From Loktanella sp. 3ANDIMAR09 (GTDB taxonomy: Bacteria > Pseudomonadota > Alphaproteobacteria > Rhodobacterales > Rhodobacteraceae): a stretch of 64,000 nt of DNA. The position numbers were made by a program, and so were the translations under genes. The stretch lies in NCBI RefSeq assembly GCF_001420005.1, contig NZ_LJAK01000004.1:124001-188000 (forward strand), written 5' to 3'. This document shows positions 33,916-42,743 of the stretch, piece after piece. Position 1 is the stretch's first letter; every line of letters begins with the position of its first letter. Below the pieces are notes generated by a model. The model was not told the DNA's origin, ran no database searches, and was given only the letters and a program-made list of their open reading frames with translations.

Positions 33916-34947
33916 TTACTGGCAGGCTGCGACGGTTTCCATCGCGCCTTCACATGCCTGCTCTTTCGAGATGTGGCCTGCGTCGATCGCGAGGTTCAGG
34001 TTGTCGGCGGTGATCGGCGTTGGTGCGAGGAAGATGGCGTTCATCTCCACACCGTTTTCGCCACCGGCCCACTTTTGTGCCTCGGGCACGGCGTCCAGTG
34101 CGGTGCCGCTGGCCAGTGCGACAGCGATATCAGCGGCACGACGGCCCAGATCACGGCTGTTTTTCCACACGGACACGGTCTGCGTGCCACGTGCAACGCG
34201 GTTCAGCGCAGCAAGATCGCCGTCCTGACCACCGACCGGCACGTCCAGACCCTGCGCTGCAAGTGCTGCAATCGCACCACCGGCCATACCGTCGTTCTGG
34301 GACAGCACGGCGTCGATGTTGTTGTCGTTCGACGTCAGGATCTGTTCCATGTTGCGCTGAGCGTTCTCGGGCTTCCAGCCGTCGGTGAATGCCTCGCCTG
34401 CGATGGTGACGGCACCGCTGTCGATCATCGGCTGCAACACTTCCATCATGCCTTCCAGCAGGAACAGCGCGTTGGGGTCACCGGGATCGCCCTTGATGAT
34501 GGCATAGTTGCCTTCGGGGGCAGCGGCGGACACGGTTTCGGCGATGATCGTGCCGACACCCTTGTTGTCAAAGGTCAGGTAGAATGCACGGTCGTCCTCG
34601 ATCAGACGGTCATAGCCGACAACGGGGATGCCTTCGGCAGCGGCTTGGTCGATTGCCGGCCCGATCGCGTCCTTGTCCATCGCAAGGATGATCAGCGCGT
34701 CAGCACCCTGTGCGATCAGGGCTTCGATGTCGGTCAGCTGCTTGGCCGCAGACGCCTGCGCGTCAGCAGAAATATAGCTTGCGCCAGCCGCTTCGAGGGC
34801 GGCCTGGATGGCTGCTTCGTCGGTTTTCCAGCGCTCTTCCTGAAAGTTGGACCAGCTCACGCCAACAGTGACGCTGTGGCTTTCGGCCAGCGCGGCAGAG
34901 CTGAAACCGACCGTCGCGATGACGGCGGCGATAATTGACTTGTTCAT
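33916..34947 (-). CDS. xylF: D-xylose ABC transporter substrate-binding protein
   Basis: A 343-residue periplasmic protein with signal peptide MNKSIIAAVIATVGFSSAALA. It aligns by eye with E. coli XylF: YDRLIEDDRAFYLTFDNKGVG near 119-139, DGWKPENAQRNME near 202, QNDGMAGGAIAALAAQGL near 227 and GTQTVSVWK near 263. ATG at 34947 follows GGGAGGACAC. The divergent ROK gene is the probable xylose-responsive regulator; no xylA or xylB lies in the window. Confidence 0.92.
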   Translation of the reverse strand: MNKSIIAAVIATVGFSSAALAESHSVTVGVSWSNFQEERWKTDEAAIQAALEAAGASYISADAQASAAKQLTDIEALIAQGADALIILAMDKDAIGPAIDQAAAEGIPVVGYDRLIEDDRAFYLTFDNKGVGTIIAETVSAAAPEGNYAIIKGDPGDPNALFLLEGMMEVLQPMIDSGAVTIAGEAFTDGWKPENAQRNMEQILTSNDNNIDAVLSQNDGMAGGAIAALAAQGLDVPVGGQDGDLAALNRVARGTQTVSVWKNSRDLGRRAADIAVALASGTALDAVPEAQKWAGGENGVEMNAIFLAPTPITADNLNLAIDAGHISKEQACEGAMETVAACQ

Positions 34948-35021
34948 TGTGTCCTCCCAGACGGTTGTGCCGCGCAACGCGCGGATTCGGGATCTCCCCC
35001 GGTGCACAAGAGCATGCCCAC

Positions 35022-35044
35022 TTTATTTCAGTTGTCAAAATAAA
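35022..35044. promoter_or_regulatory. Candidate ROK-repressor operator between xylF and the regulator
   Basis: TTTATTT and AAATAAA, perfect inverted arms with a 9-base spacer, about 75 bases before xylF. Long AT-rich inverted arms of this kind are typical of ROK (XylR, NagC, Mlc) operators. Confidence 0.55.
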
Positions 35045-35133
35045 TTACGCCAGCCCGTGAAATATTCTTGCCATATCCGCCATCAATCGGCGTAATGCAC
35101 CGCATGCACGGCAATGGAGGGCCGTGCGATCCG

Positions 35134-35159
35134 AATAATGGCCGCATGCGGCGATTATT
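35134..35159. promoter_or_regulatory. Compound inverted repeat before the ROK gene
   Basis: AATAAT and ATTATT arms flank the perfect palindrome GCCGCATGCGGC, with one mismatched base on each side between arm and core. It lies 20 bases before the regulator's ATG and could be a second operator for autoregulation, or a hairpin in its leader. Confidence 0.45.
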
Positions 35160-35178
35160 TATTTCGGGAGGTAAAGAA

Positions 35179-36420
35179 ATGGATGCCGAAGCGCCCGACA
35201 TCAGCGCCGTGCCGGGGTGTGGACCACGCGTCGGAACGCAGGACGGTCAGACGCTGTCCCTGCGCCAGCAGGTCTTTGCCCATGTGCGCGCCGTCGGACA
35301 GGCATCGCGGGCTGACATTGCACGTGGGCTCGATGTCTCTGCGGGGTCGGTGACGGCGATCACGGCCGATCTGATCCAGCTGGGTTTACTGACGGAATGC
35401 ACAGCCCCCGCCCGCGAACAGGGCCGCGGGCGCCCGCCCGTCGCCTTGTCCGTCGTGCCGGGCTTTGCCTGTGTGGTGGGGGTCAAGATCGCCGATGCCA
35501 GCCTGTCCGCGGTTGTGACCGATTTTGCGGGCATCACACGCGCCGACATCAGCAGGCCCAGCGCGCGCAGCCGCAAGACACCCGAAGACCTGATCACCGA
35601 ACTGGACCAGCTGATTTCCGACCTTCTGGCGGGTGCGGGTTTGACCATGCCGGACATTTCCGGGATCGGGCTGGGCCTGTCCGGAATCGTCGATCATGAA
35701 ACGGGTATCGTGCCGTGGTCGCCCTTGCTGTGGGGGGTCGACATACCACTGGCACAGCTGGCCCGCGCCCGTTTCGGCGTGCCCGTCACGCTGGACAACG
35801 ATGCAAATGTGCTGACACTTGCTGAACTGTGGTTCGGTCAGGGGCGCAATCGCCCCGATTTCGCCGTGGTCACCATCGAACACGGTGTCGGCATGGGGCT
35901 GGTCCTGAACAACCGCTTGTTCCGCGGCAGCCGCGGCATGGGTCTGGAACTGGGCCATACCAAGGTTGCGCTGGACGGAGCGCTGTGCCGCTGTGGCCAG
36001 CGTGGCTGTCTGGAGGCCTATCTGGCGGATTATGCACTGGCCCGCGAGGCTGCGACCGCATTGAACGACACCGACCCCACGACAGACCCCGGACATCTGA
36101 TCGAACGGCTCTATGCGCAGGCGCAGGCGGGCAATGTGGCGGCGCGCACGATCTTTGACCGCGCGGGGCGCTATCTGGCCGTCGGGCTGGCCAATGTAGT
36201 CCAGTTGTTCGATCCCGCGCTCGTGATCCTTGCGGGCGAACGGATACGCTATAATTATCTTTTCTCGCAGGATGTTGTGACCGACATGGAAACCCTGACC
36301 CTGACCGAAGGCCGGTCGCGTTGCCAGATCGTGACCCATGTCTGGGATGATCTGGTCTGGGCGCGTGGTGCGGCCGCACTCGCGCTGTCGGCACTGACAG
36401 ACAGGCTGCTGTCCGCATGA
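35179..36420 (+). CDS. ROK-family transcriptional regulator (XylR-like)
   Basis: A 413-residue regulator. The N-terminal helix-turn-helix is ASRADIARGLDVSAGSVTAI near 45-65; the C-terminal sugar-kinase-like ROK domain includes TLDNDANVLTLAELWFGQG near 205 and the zinc signature CRCGQRGCLEAY near 270. It is divergent from the xylFHG genes and probably represses them without xylose. ATG at 35179 follows GGGAGGT. Its stop overlaps the start of the next gene. Confidence 0.9.
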   Translation: MDAEAPDISAVPGCGPRVGTQDGQTLSLRQQVFAHVRAVGQASRADIARGLDVSAGSVTAITADLIQLGLLTECTAPAREQGRGRPPVALSVVPGFACVVGVKIADASLSAVVTDFAGITRADISRPSARSRKTPEDLITELDQLISDLLAGAGLTMPDISGIGLGLSGIVDHETGIVPWSPLLWGVDIPLAQLARARFGVPVTLDNDANVLTLAELWFGQGRNRPDFAVVTIEHGVGMGLVLNNRLFRGSRGMGLELGHTKVALDGALCRCGQRGCLEAYLADYALAREAATALNDTDPTTDPGHLIERLYAQAQAGNVAARTIFDRAGRYLAVGLANVVQLFDPALVILAGERIRYNYLFSQDVVTDMETLTLTEGRSRCQIVTHVWDDLVWARGAAALALSALTDRLLSA

Positions 36421-37895
36421 TCCGGGCGTTGGTCCTGATCGCCTGGGCTGCACCTGCCGCAGCACAGGTCAGTTTCGCCGACGTCTCGGACAGGCTGGGC
36501 GGTCACGTCTATGACGGCGGTTGGGAACATTTCGTCGGCGGTGGCGTGGCGGTCATGGATTGCGACGGCGACGCGCGGCCCGATCTCTTTGCCGCGGGCG
36601 GCAGCAATCCCGCGGCCCTGTGGCGCAATACAGGTGACATGCAGTTCGCGCCAATGCCTTTGCCCAGGCTGACCGGCGTCACGGGGGCCTATCCGCTGGA
36701 TATCGACGCCGATGGCCACATGGACCTCTATGTGATGCGCGTGGGCCCCGACGTGGCCCTGCGCGGCGGACCGGGTTGCGCCTTTAGCGACGCCACGCAG
36801 CAATGGGGCATCCCGCAGTCCGATCAATGGACAACCGCCTTCACCGCCTGGTGGGAGGACGACAACCGCCCAATCATGGCCGTGGGTCACTATGTCGATC
36901 GCGCAGACCCCGACGGCCCGTTCGAGGCCTGCGACACCAACACGATCCTGCGCCCGACACCCGAAGGCTACCGGGCGGAAACCCTTGAACCGGGGTTCTG
37001 CGCCCTGTCGATGCTTGCCGCATCCGATGCGCGGGGCCGCATGGCGCTGCGGATCTCCAACGACAGGCATTATTACGTTCGGACCGGTTACGAACAGATG
37101 TGGGACATCGCGGACCGCCGGTTCCTGGGTCCGGCCGACGGCTGGGAGGATGTCTCGCTCTGGGGCATGGGGATCGCCAGTGCCGATCTGACAGGCGACG
37201 GCCGCGACGAGGTGATGCTGACCTCCATGGGGGATCAATTGATGCAACTCGCCCAGCCAGACGGCACCTATGCGCGCGCGCCGTTCGGCCTGGGCACCTA
37301 TGCGCAGCGCCCCTTCATCGGTGACGATGGCCGCCCCTCGACGGGCTGGCATGCGGAATTCGGCGATGTGGACAATGATGCGCGCCCCGATCTGTTCATC
37401 GCCAAGGGCAATGTCGACCAGATGCCAACCAATGCCATGGCCGACCCCAACAACCTGCTGATCCAGCAGTCGGACGGCAATTTTGCCGAGGCTGCCGAAA
37501 CCGCAGGTGTCGCCGATACCGCGCGGGCACGGGGCGCGGCGCTGGCGGATTTCGACGGTGACGGCCTGCTGGATCTGGTGGTCGTCAACAGACGGGCCAA
37601 TATGCTGCTGTACCGGAACACCACGGCACAAGCGGGCCACTGGATCGGATTGTCCCTCAGCCAGCCCGGCGGCAACCGCAATGCAATCGGCGCGCGGGTC
37701 AGCGTGACGACAGACCAGGGCAGCCAGATCAGGGAACTGCGCGTGGGCGGCGGGCACGCCGGCGGACAGGCGCTGCCGCTGCACGTCGGGCTCGGCTCTG
37801 CCAGGCAGGCCGATGTCACGATCACCTGGACCGATGGCACCACGTCACGCGCAACCTATGCAGCCGGCCTCATCCACAACATCCAACGCCCCTGA
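36417..37895 (+). CDS. CRTAC1-family secreted protein (FG-GAP/VCBS repeats plus ASPIC/UnbV domain)
   Basis: A 492-residue protein with a short signal peptide (MIRALVLIAWAAPAAAQ). The body is a beta-propeller with Asp-rich calcium-binding repeats: DCDGDARPDLF near 43, DIDADGHMDLY near 98, DVDNDARPDLF near 317 and DFDGDGLLDLV near 378. The C-terminal ~90 residues form the ASPIC/UnbV domain (NAIGARVSVTT...). The role of bacterial CRTAC1 proteins is unclear. Its ATG overlaps the ROK gene stop (ATGA), an unexpected link between a regulator and a secreted protein. Confidence 0.88.
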   Translation: MIRALVLIAWAAPAAAQVSFADVSDRLGGHVYDGGWEHFVGGGVAVMDCDGDARPDLFAAGGSNPAALWRNTGDMQFAPMPLPRLTGVTGAYPLDIDADGHMDLYVMRVGPDVALRGGPGCAFSDATQQWGIPQSDQWTTAFTAWWEDDNRPIMAVGHYVDRADPDGPFEACDTNTILRPTPEGYRAETLEPGFCALSMLAASDARGRMALRISNDRHYYVRTGYEQMWDIADRRFLGPADGWEDVSLWGMGIASADLTGDGRDEVMLTSMGDQLMQLAQPDGTYARAPFGLGTYAQRPFIGDDGRPSTGWHAEFGDVDNDARPDLFIAKGNVDQMPTNAMADPNNLLIQQSDGNFAEAAETAGVADTARARGAALADFDGDGLLDLVVVNRRANMLLYRNTTAQAGHWIGLSLSQPGGNRNAIGARVSVTTDQGSQIRELRVGGGHAGGQALPLHVGLGSARQADVTITWTDGTTSRATYAAGLIHNIQRP

Positions 37896-37995
37896 CCCGC
37901 CTTGCAGGTCAGCGACCCGGTGCCGATCCCTGTATCATCTTGCCCGAAATACTCCCGCCGGAGGCACCCACCCGCGCCACCGGCGCACCGCTTGG

Positions 37996-39324
37996 TCAGT
38001 CCGGAACAGGCAGACCTGACGGGACGCTGTCCGGTACGCCCAACCGGCCGTCGATCGCCACAGGATCGGTCAGCGTATCCAGAAACGCCACCAGTGCCGC
38101 GATGTCCGCGTCCGACAGTGCGACCGGCGCGGCCGTGACGGCTGCCGCGATGGCATTCACCTGTGCGGTGTCTTCCAGCGCGCGCGCATCCGCCACCGGC
38201 AGGTCAGGCAGGGCCGCCTGCCCCAAATCATAGCGAGCAAGTGCCGCCACAGGATCCGCGTGATCGGCAATGAAACCGGCCAGCGTCGCATGGCTGCCTG
38301 CGTGCCCATAAGGTGCGGTCAATGCGATGTTGCGCAGGCTCGGCGTTCGGAACGCATAGAGGTCATCGGGGTTGCCCGTCACCTCGGCGCGGCCCCGGTC
38401 GTCATAGCGTGTCTCGAACCGTGCCCCCTTGCCAGGTCCGATCTGCGGAACCCCCATGGCGTGGAAATCATGGTCCGTCAGAAACGGGCCGCTGTGGCAA
38501 TCCGCGCAGCCGGCCGCTCCATAGAACAGCTCCATGCCCTGCTGTGCCGCGCCCGTCAGTCTGGCCTCGCCACGCAACACCGCGTCGAACGGCGCTGTGT
38601 CGGACCGCCATTCCAGCGCCATGAAGGCCGCGACGGCATCAGAAATATCCGTGAACCCTATGTCATCGGCCGTTTCGATATCATCAAAGGCCGCGATGAA
38701 CATGTCCGTATAGGCAGGCACCCCCGCCACCTTGCGCGAGATCAGGTCCCAGGCCCCGCCCGGCCCGGTCAACCGCCCCTGCCGCACCGCCAGCGCGATC
38801 GGGTTTTCCTGATAATGACCCGCCATTTCGTCGGGGCTGAGCACCGGGAACATCGTTTGTGCCGACAACAAGGAGGCAAAACCGCTGGCCATGTCCTCGG
38901 CCAGTGGCGTGCGCAGCCCGCCGGGGCGGCTTTCGTCCACGGCGATGCGCCCGTCATGGAACAGGGTCGTGAATTCATGCGCACCCAGATTGAACAGCGC
39001 GGGCGCATTGCGCGGGATGCGTTGTTCGGGCAGGTTGTCGGGATCCGCACGCCTGTCCGGACCCAGCCCCGTGGCCCCGTCGCCCAGCCCCAGCGACAGC
39101 CCGTCGCCGGTGCCAAATTTCGGATGATGGCAGGTGGCGCAGGCGACCTGATCGCTGCCCGACAGGATCGGATCGTAAAACAGCAATTGACCCAGTTCTG
39201 CCTGCGCAGGATCTACCGGCGCATAATCGGCATCCGTGATCGCAGGCGGCAACACCGTTTCCGCAGCCCAGACCGCACCGGCAAGCATCGTCACCGCACC
39301 TGCGCCCAACATCCGTTTCTTCAC
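37996..39324 (-). CDS. Di-haem cytochrome c peroxidase (CcpA/MauG family)
   Basis: A 442-residue periplasmic protein. The start is GTG at 39324 after GGTGGAGGACA, giving signal peptide MKKRMLGAGAVTMLAGAVWA. CATCHH near residue 62 and CADCH near 262 attach two c-type haems; FRTPSLRNIALTAPYGHAG near 320 is a family motif with a distal ligand region. Members reduce hydrogen peroxide or oxidise protein partners. It is larger than typical CcpA (about 330), as in MauG-like subgroups. It converges on the CRTAC1 gene. Confidence 0.87.
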   Translation of the reverse strand: MKKRMLGAGAVTMLAGAVWAAETVLPPAITDADYAPVDPAQAELGQLLFYDPILSGSDQVACATCHHPKFGTGDGLSLGLGDGATGLGPDRRADPDNLPEQRIPRNAPALFNLGAHEFTTLFHDGRIAVDESRPGGLRTPLAEDMASGFASLLSAQTMFPVLSPDEMAGHYQENPIALAVRQGRLTGPGGAWDLISRKVAGVPAYTDMFIAAFDDIETADDIGFTDISDAVAAFMALEWRSDTAPFDAVLRGEARLTGAAQQGMELFYGAAGCADCHSGPFLTDHDFHAMGVPQIGPGKGARFETRYDDRGRAEVTGNPDDLYAFRTPSLRNIALTAPYGHAGSHATLAGFIADHADPVAALARYDLGQAALPDLPVADARALEDTAQVNAIAAAVTAAPVALSDADIAALVAFLDTLTDPVAIDGRLGVPDSVPSGLPVPD

Positions 39325-39391
39325 TGATTGTCCTCCACCCTCGGGCGTAGAATGCAACAGCGCAGAACGTCGGGCAACGCGATTTTGCGCC

Positions 39392-40456
39392 TCAGGCGCT
39401 CAGGCGACGCGCCGGGTCAGAGGCCTCGACCGGGACAAGCGCGCGCACCAGATCGCGCATGTGCAGCAGGCCGACCTGTTGACCGTCCTGCATCACACGG
39501 TAATGCAGGTTGGTGTCGCCCTCTGACATGGCAATCACGCGTTCAAGGTTGGAATTGGCGTCCACCTCGCCTGCGATGTTCGGCACTTCGGTCGTGGTGG
39601 GCTTCATCACCGACCGGACCCGCAGCACGCGCGCCCGATTGATGTCAGCGATAAAGTCCATGATATAAGGATCATTGGGGTGCAGCAGGATGTCCTGCGG
39701 CTCGCCTTGCTGGATGACTGCCCCGTCCTTGAGGATCACGAGGTGATCGGCCAGTTTCAGCGCCTCGTCCAGATCATGCGTGATAAAGACAATGGTCTTG
39801 TGCAGCTCTCGCTGCAATTCCAGCAGCAGGTCCTGCATGTCGGTGCGGATCAGCGGGTCGAGGGCGGAAAATGCCTCGTCCATCAACATGATCTCACTGT
39901 CGGATGCCAGCGCGCGCGCGATGCCGACACGCTGCTGCATGCCGCCCGACAGCTGGTTGGGATAATGCCCGCCATACCCATCAAGGCCCACGCGTTCCAG
40001 CCACTTTTTACCTTCGGTATCGGCGGCGGCGGCATTTTCGCCGCGCACGCGGCGCGCCATGCCTGCGTTTTCCAACACCGTGCGATGCGGGAACAACGCG
40101 AATTTCTGGAATACCATCGACATGGTATTTTGGCGCAGGCTGTGCAGTTTGGTTTCGTTGTAGGACAGCACGTCCTCGCCGTTGACGATGATCTCGCCGG
40201 CGGTGGGTTCGATCAGGCGGTTGAGGTGCCGGATCAGCGTTGATTTGCCTGACCCCGACAACCCCATGATGACCGTCACCTCGCCTGCGCGAATATCGAC
40301 GTTGATGTCCTGCAGGCCCAGCACGTGATGGTGCTGTTCCAGCAGTTCGGGTTTGCCCAGCCCTGCGCGGACGTATTCCAGCGCGGATTTCGGATTGTCG
40401 CCGAAAATCTTGTAGAGGTTGCGGATCGAAACCTTGATGTCTTTTTGGTCTGTCAT
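39392..40456 (-). CDS. proV: Glycine betaine/proline ABC transporter ATP-binding protein
   Basis: A 354-residue ATPase: Walker A GLSGSGKST near 65, signature LSGGMQQRVGIARA near 169, Walker B IMLMDEAFSALDPLI near 190, H-loop FITHDLDEA near 221. The N-terminal LYKIFGDNPKSALEYV and a CBS-like C-terminal domain (about 280-350) are typical of ProV/OpuAA, where CBS domains sense ionic strength. It lies 4 bases after the permease gene. Confidence 0.9.
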   Translation of the reverse strand: MTDQKDIKVSIRNLYKIFGDNPKSALEYVRAGLGKPELLEQHHHVLGLQDINVDIRAGEVTVIMGLSGSGKSTLIRHLNRLIEPTAGEIIVNGEDVLSYNETKLHSLRQNTMSMVFQKFALFPHRTVLENAGMARRVRGENAAAADTEGKKWLERVGLDGYGGHYPNQLSGGMQQRVGIARALASDSEIMLMDEAFSALDPLIRTDMQDLLLELQRELHKTIVFITHDLDEALKLADHLVILKDGAVIQQGEPQDILLHPNDPYIMDFIADINRARVLRVRSVMKPTTTEVPNIAGEVDANSNLERVIAMSEGDTNLHYRVMQDGQQVGLLHMRDLVRALVPVEASDPARRLSA

Positions 40457-40460
40457 GGTT

Positions 40461-41495
40461 TCACTGCTCGCTCGTGTTGATGCGGCCCAGTGCCGCCTTG
40501 GTTGCGCGGTCCAGCAGGATCGCCAGCAGCACGATACAGAATCCTGCGACTAGCCCGACGCCCAGTTCCAGATTGTTGATGCCGCGCAGCACCAGACGGC
40601 CCAGCCCCGGTGCGGACACCAGCGATGCGATGACCACCATGGCAAGGCTCATCATGATGGTCTGGTTGATACCGGCCATGATGTTGGGCAAGGCCAGCGG
40701 GATCTGTACGCCCGTCAGCTTTTGTCGGCTGGACATGCCGAATGCGTCGGCGGCCTCGATCACGTCCTTGTCCACAAGCCTGATCCCGAGGTCGGTCAGT
40801 CGAATGACCGGCACGATAGCATAAAGGATGATTGCGATACCGTAGAGCTTGCTCTCGGTCACGGAGAACAGGAAGATCAGGGGGATCAGATAGACAAAGG
40901 TCGGCAGCGTCTGCAGCATGTCCAGAATGGGGATCGTGATGCGCTGCATCGTGTTGCTCTTGGACATGGCGATGCCGATGGGCACGCCAAGAACGACCGA
41001 GAATATCGTACAGACAAAGACGATCGACAGGGTCGCGATCGCCGCGTCGTAGTGGTCGATGATCGCCATGAACAGGAACGAGAACGTCACCAGCACCAGC
41101 ACCCCGACGGACCGCGCGGTGAACCAGGTCAGAAGCATCAACAGCGGGATCATGATAAACCACGGCGTTGCCTGAAACCAGACCAGCGCCTGATCCAGCA
41201 GCCAGCCCAGTGGGGCCGTGATGGGGTCCAGCACGAACCGCAGCTCGTCCTTGATCCCGATAAAGCTTTGTTCGACCGCCTCTGTCATGTCACGTGTGCG
41301 CGGAATGGTATTGCAGGATCCGTGCAGCACATCGAGCGACGGAAACGGCGTGTCCATCAGCGGCGTGGCGGCGGCGCTGTTGTCGGCCCCCGTGGCCTGC
41401 GCCATCAGTTCGGCCATCGTCATCGGCCCGCCGGTGGCTTCGCCACACCAGGCCTGCAGGCCCAACGCCTCAAAGAATTTGTCGTAAAAGGCCAT
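40461..41495 (-). CDS. proW: Glycine betaine/proline ABC transporter permease
   Basis: A 344-residue permease: a cytosolic N-terminal region of about 100 residues, then about seven helices with IEAADAFGMSSRQKLTGVQIPLALPNIM near 250-277 as the EAA loop. ATG at 41495 is my choice; an alternative in-frame ATG at 41552 cannot be excluded because the ribosome-binding site is poor for both. It follows the binding-protein gene after a stem-loop. Confidence 0.88.
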   Translation of the reverse strand: MAFYDKFFEALGLQAWCGEATGGPMTMAELMAQATGADNSAAATPLMDTPFPSLDVLHGSCNTIPRTRDMTEAVEQSFIGIKDELRFVLDPITAPLGWLLDQALVWFQATPWFIMIPLLMLLTWFTARSVGVLVLVTFSFLFMAIIDHYDAAIATLSIVFVCTIFSVVLGVPIGIAMSKSNTMQRITIPILDMLQTLPTFVYLIPLIFLFSVTESKLYGIAIILYAIVPVIRLTDLGIRLVDKDVIEAADAFGMSSRQKLTGVQIPLALPNIMAGINQTIMMSLAMVVIASLVSAPGLGRLVLRGINNLELGVGLVAGFCIVLLAILLDRATKAALGRINTSEQ

Positions 41496-41561
41496 GAAAC
41501 ACCCGTCCCGTTCGCGCAAATGCAAAGGCCAGCGGAGCGCGGCCTTTGCCATTCATATTGG

Positions 41562-41589
41562 AAAAGGCCCCTGCCGCACGGCAAGGGCC
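41562..41589 (-). terminator. Attenuator-like terminator between betaine binding-protein and permease genes
   Basis: An 11-bp stem at 41566-41576 and 41579-41589, followed on the minus strand by TTTT. The arms pair fully only in minus-strand RNA, where one position is a G-U pair; on the plus strand it is a C-A mismatch. Partial termination would give more binding protein than permease. Confidence 0.75.
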
Positions 41590-41599
41590 AATTTTCGGA

Positions 41600-42559
41600 T
41601 TACTGGATCAGGCCGGCCAGGTTGGTGGCTGCCTCTTCGTTCAGCCACTGCGACCAGACGTCAGAGTTGTTGGTGATGAAGTAGACAGCGGCCTCTTCGG
41701 CAGAGGCGTTGTTCTCCTCTTTCCATGCCAGCACTTCACCCATCTGCGCGTTGGTGAACGACACCTTGGACATCATGTCGGCGATCTCGGGGTTATCGTC
41801 CTGAAAGGTCGTGGTCACGATCGTCTTGACAGGACCGACGGGATAGGACGACAGGCCGACGCCTTCGCATTCGGGGTTGGAGTTACACATGTGCACCTCC
41901 TCGTTGAAGGGGCCCAGATCGACCATCGTCATGTCATACTTGCCCAGAACAGAGGTCGGTGCCCAGTAGTAGCCCAGCCAGGGTTCCTGGTTTTCGAAGG
42001 CCGCCGCGATGGATGCGGCCATCGTCTCGCCCGAGCCATGCTGGAAAATTTCGAACCCGTTGTCCGCCAGACCAGCGGCCTCGGTCAGCGATGCGTTGGT
42101 GTTCTTGCAGCCCCATCCGTCAGGGCAGTTGTGGAAACGGTTGTCCAGCAGGTCGGCGTTGGCCTTCACACCTTCGAGCGTGGCAAGCTCCGGGTGCTGT
42201 TCGACCAGATAGGTCGGAATCCACCAGCCCTCGACACCGCCGTCGGACAGCACGTCGCCCAGCGTGACGATGCGGCCAGCCTCGGACAGCTCGCCATATG
42301 CGGGGGTCCCGTTGATCCACAGCTCGGTCACGATGTCGGGCTTGCCGGTTTCGGACACCGACGCCAGCGATGTGACGGTCGCGGACGGCACGGTGGTGAC
42401 TGTGCAGCCATAGCCCTGTTCCATCAGGAATTTGGACACATAGGTCACAACAGCAGAGCTGTCCCAGTTCATCTCGGTGATCGACACCTCGCCACAATCG
42501 GCAAGCGCCATGGTCGGTGCTGCAAATGCGACGGCAGAAGCCAGTAGTGCTTTTTTCAT
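41600..42559 (-). CDS. proX: Glycine betaine-type ABC transporter substrate-binding protein
   Basis: A 319-residue periplasmic protein with signal peptide MKKALLASAVAFAAPTMALA. The OpuAC/ProX-type body includes ITEMNWDSSAVVTYVSKF near 27, ELWINGTPAYGEL near 79, EPWLGYYWAPTSVLGKY near 195 and the Cys pairs in HMCNSNPECEG near 225. Aromatic residues in these blocks form the usual cage for quaternary ammonium. Choline is an alternative ligand. First gene of its operon. Confidence 0.88.
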   Translation of the reverse strand: MKKALLASAVAFAAPTMALADCGEVSITEMNWDSSAVVTYVSKFLMEQGYGCTVTTVPSATVTSLASVSETGKPDIVTELWINGTPAYGELSEAGRIVTLGDVLSDGGVEGWWIPTYLVEQHPELATLEGVKANADLLDNRFHNCPDGWGCKNTNASLTEAAGLADNGFEIFQHGSGETMAASIAAAFENQEPWLGYYWAPTSVLGKYDMTMVDLGPFNEEVHMCNSNPECEGVGLSSYPVGPVKTIVTTTFQDDNPEIADMMSKVSFTNAQMGEVLAWKEENNASAEEAAVYFITNNSDVWSQWLNEEAATNLAGLIQ

Positions 42560-42743
42560 GAATACATCCCTGTTTTGCGCCGGTCGCGATCAGAACAATC
42601 GGCGTCGTTTTTGTGATAGGTACAAGAGACAATAGCCTGTCCTCTATTGCAACCCTGCCTTCCGACTGATTCAAACAAATGAAATGTACGGCAGGCCGTT
42701 TCGACAAAGTGCCGCAACGTCACCCGCCAGAACTGGACCCCAT
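42560..42743. promoter_or_regulatory. Divergent promoter region of the betaine transporter and choline-sulfatase genes
   Basis: 184 bases containing the inverted repeat CAATAG-N8-CTATTG at 42630-42649. A common operator for both directions is plausible; no betI-like regulator lies in the window. Confidence 0.45.

Noticed and set aside
35141-35152. GCCGCATGCGGC palindrome as a terminator
   Set aside because: It lies in the leader just before the regulator's ribosome-binding site, with no upstream gene to terminate; an operator or leader hairpin is more likely.
36255-37784. Minus-strand open frame of 509 codons
   Set aside because: Antisense shadow of the CRTAC1 gene, with no motif or signal of its own.
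37892-37912. CTGACC...GGTCAG hairpin after the CRTAC1 gene
   Set aside because: Only six base pairs, no T run on either strand; too weak to call a terminator.
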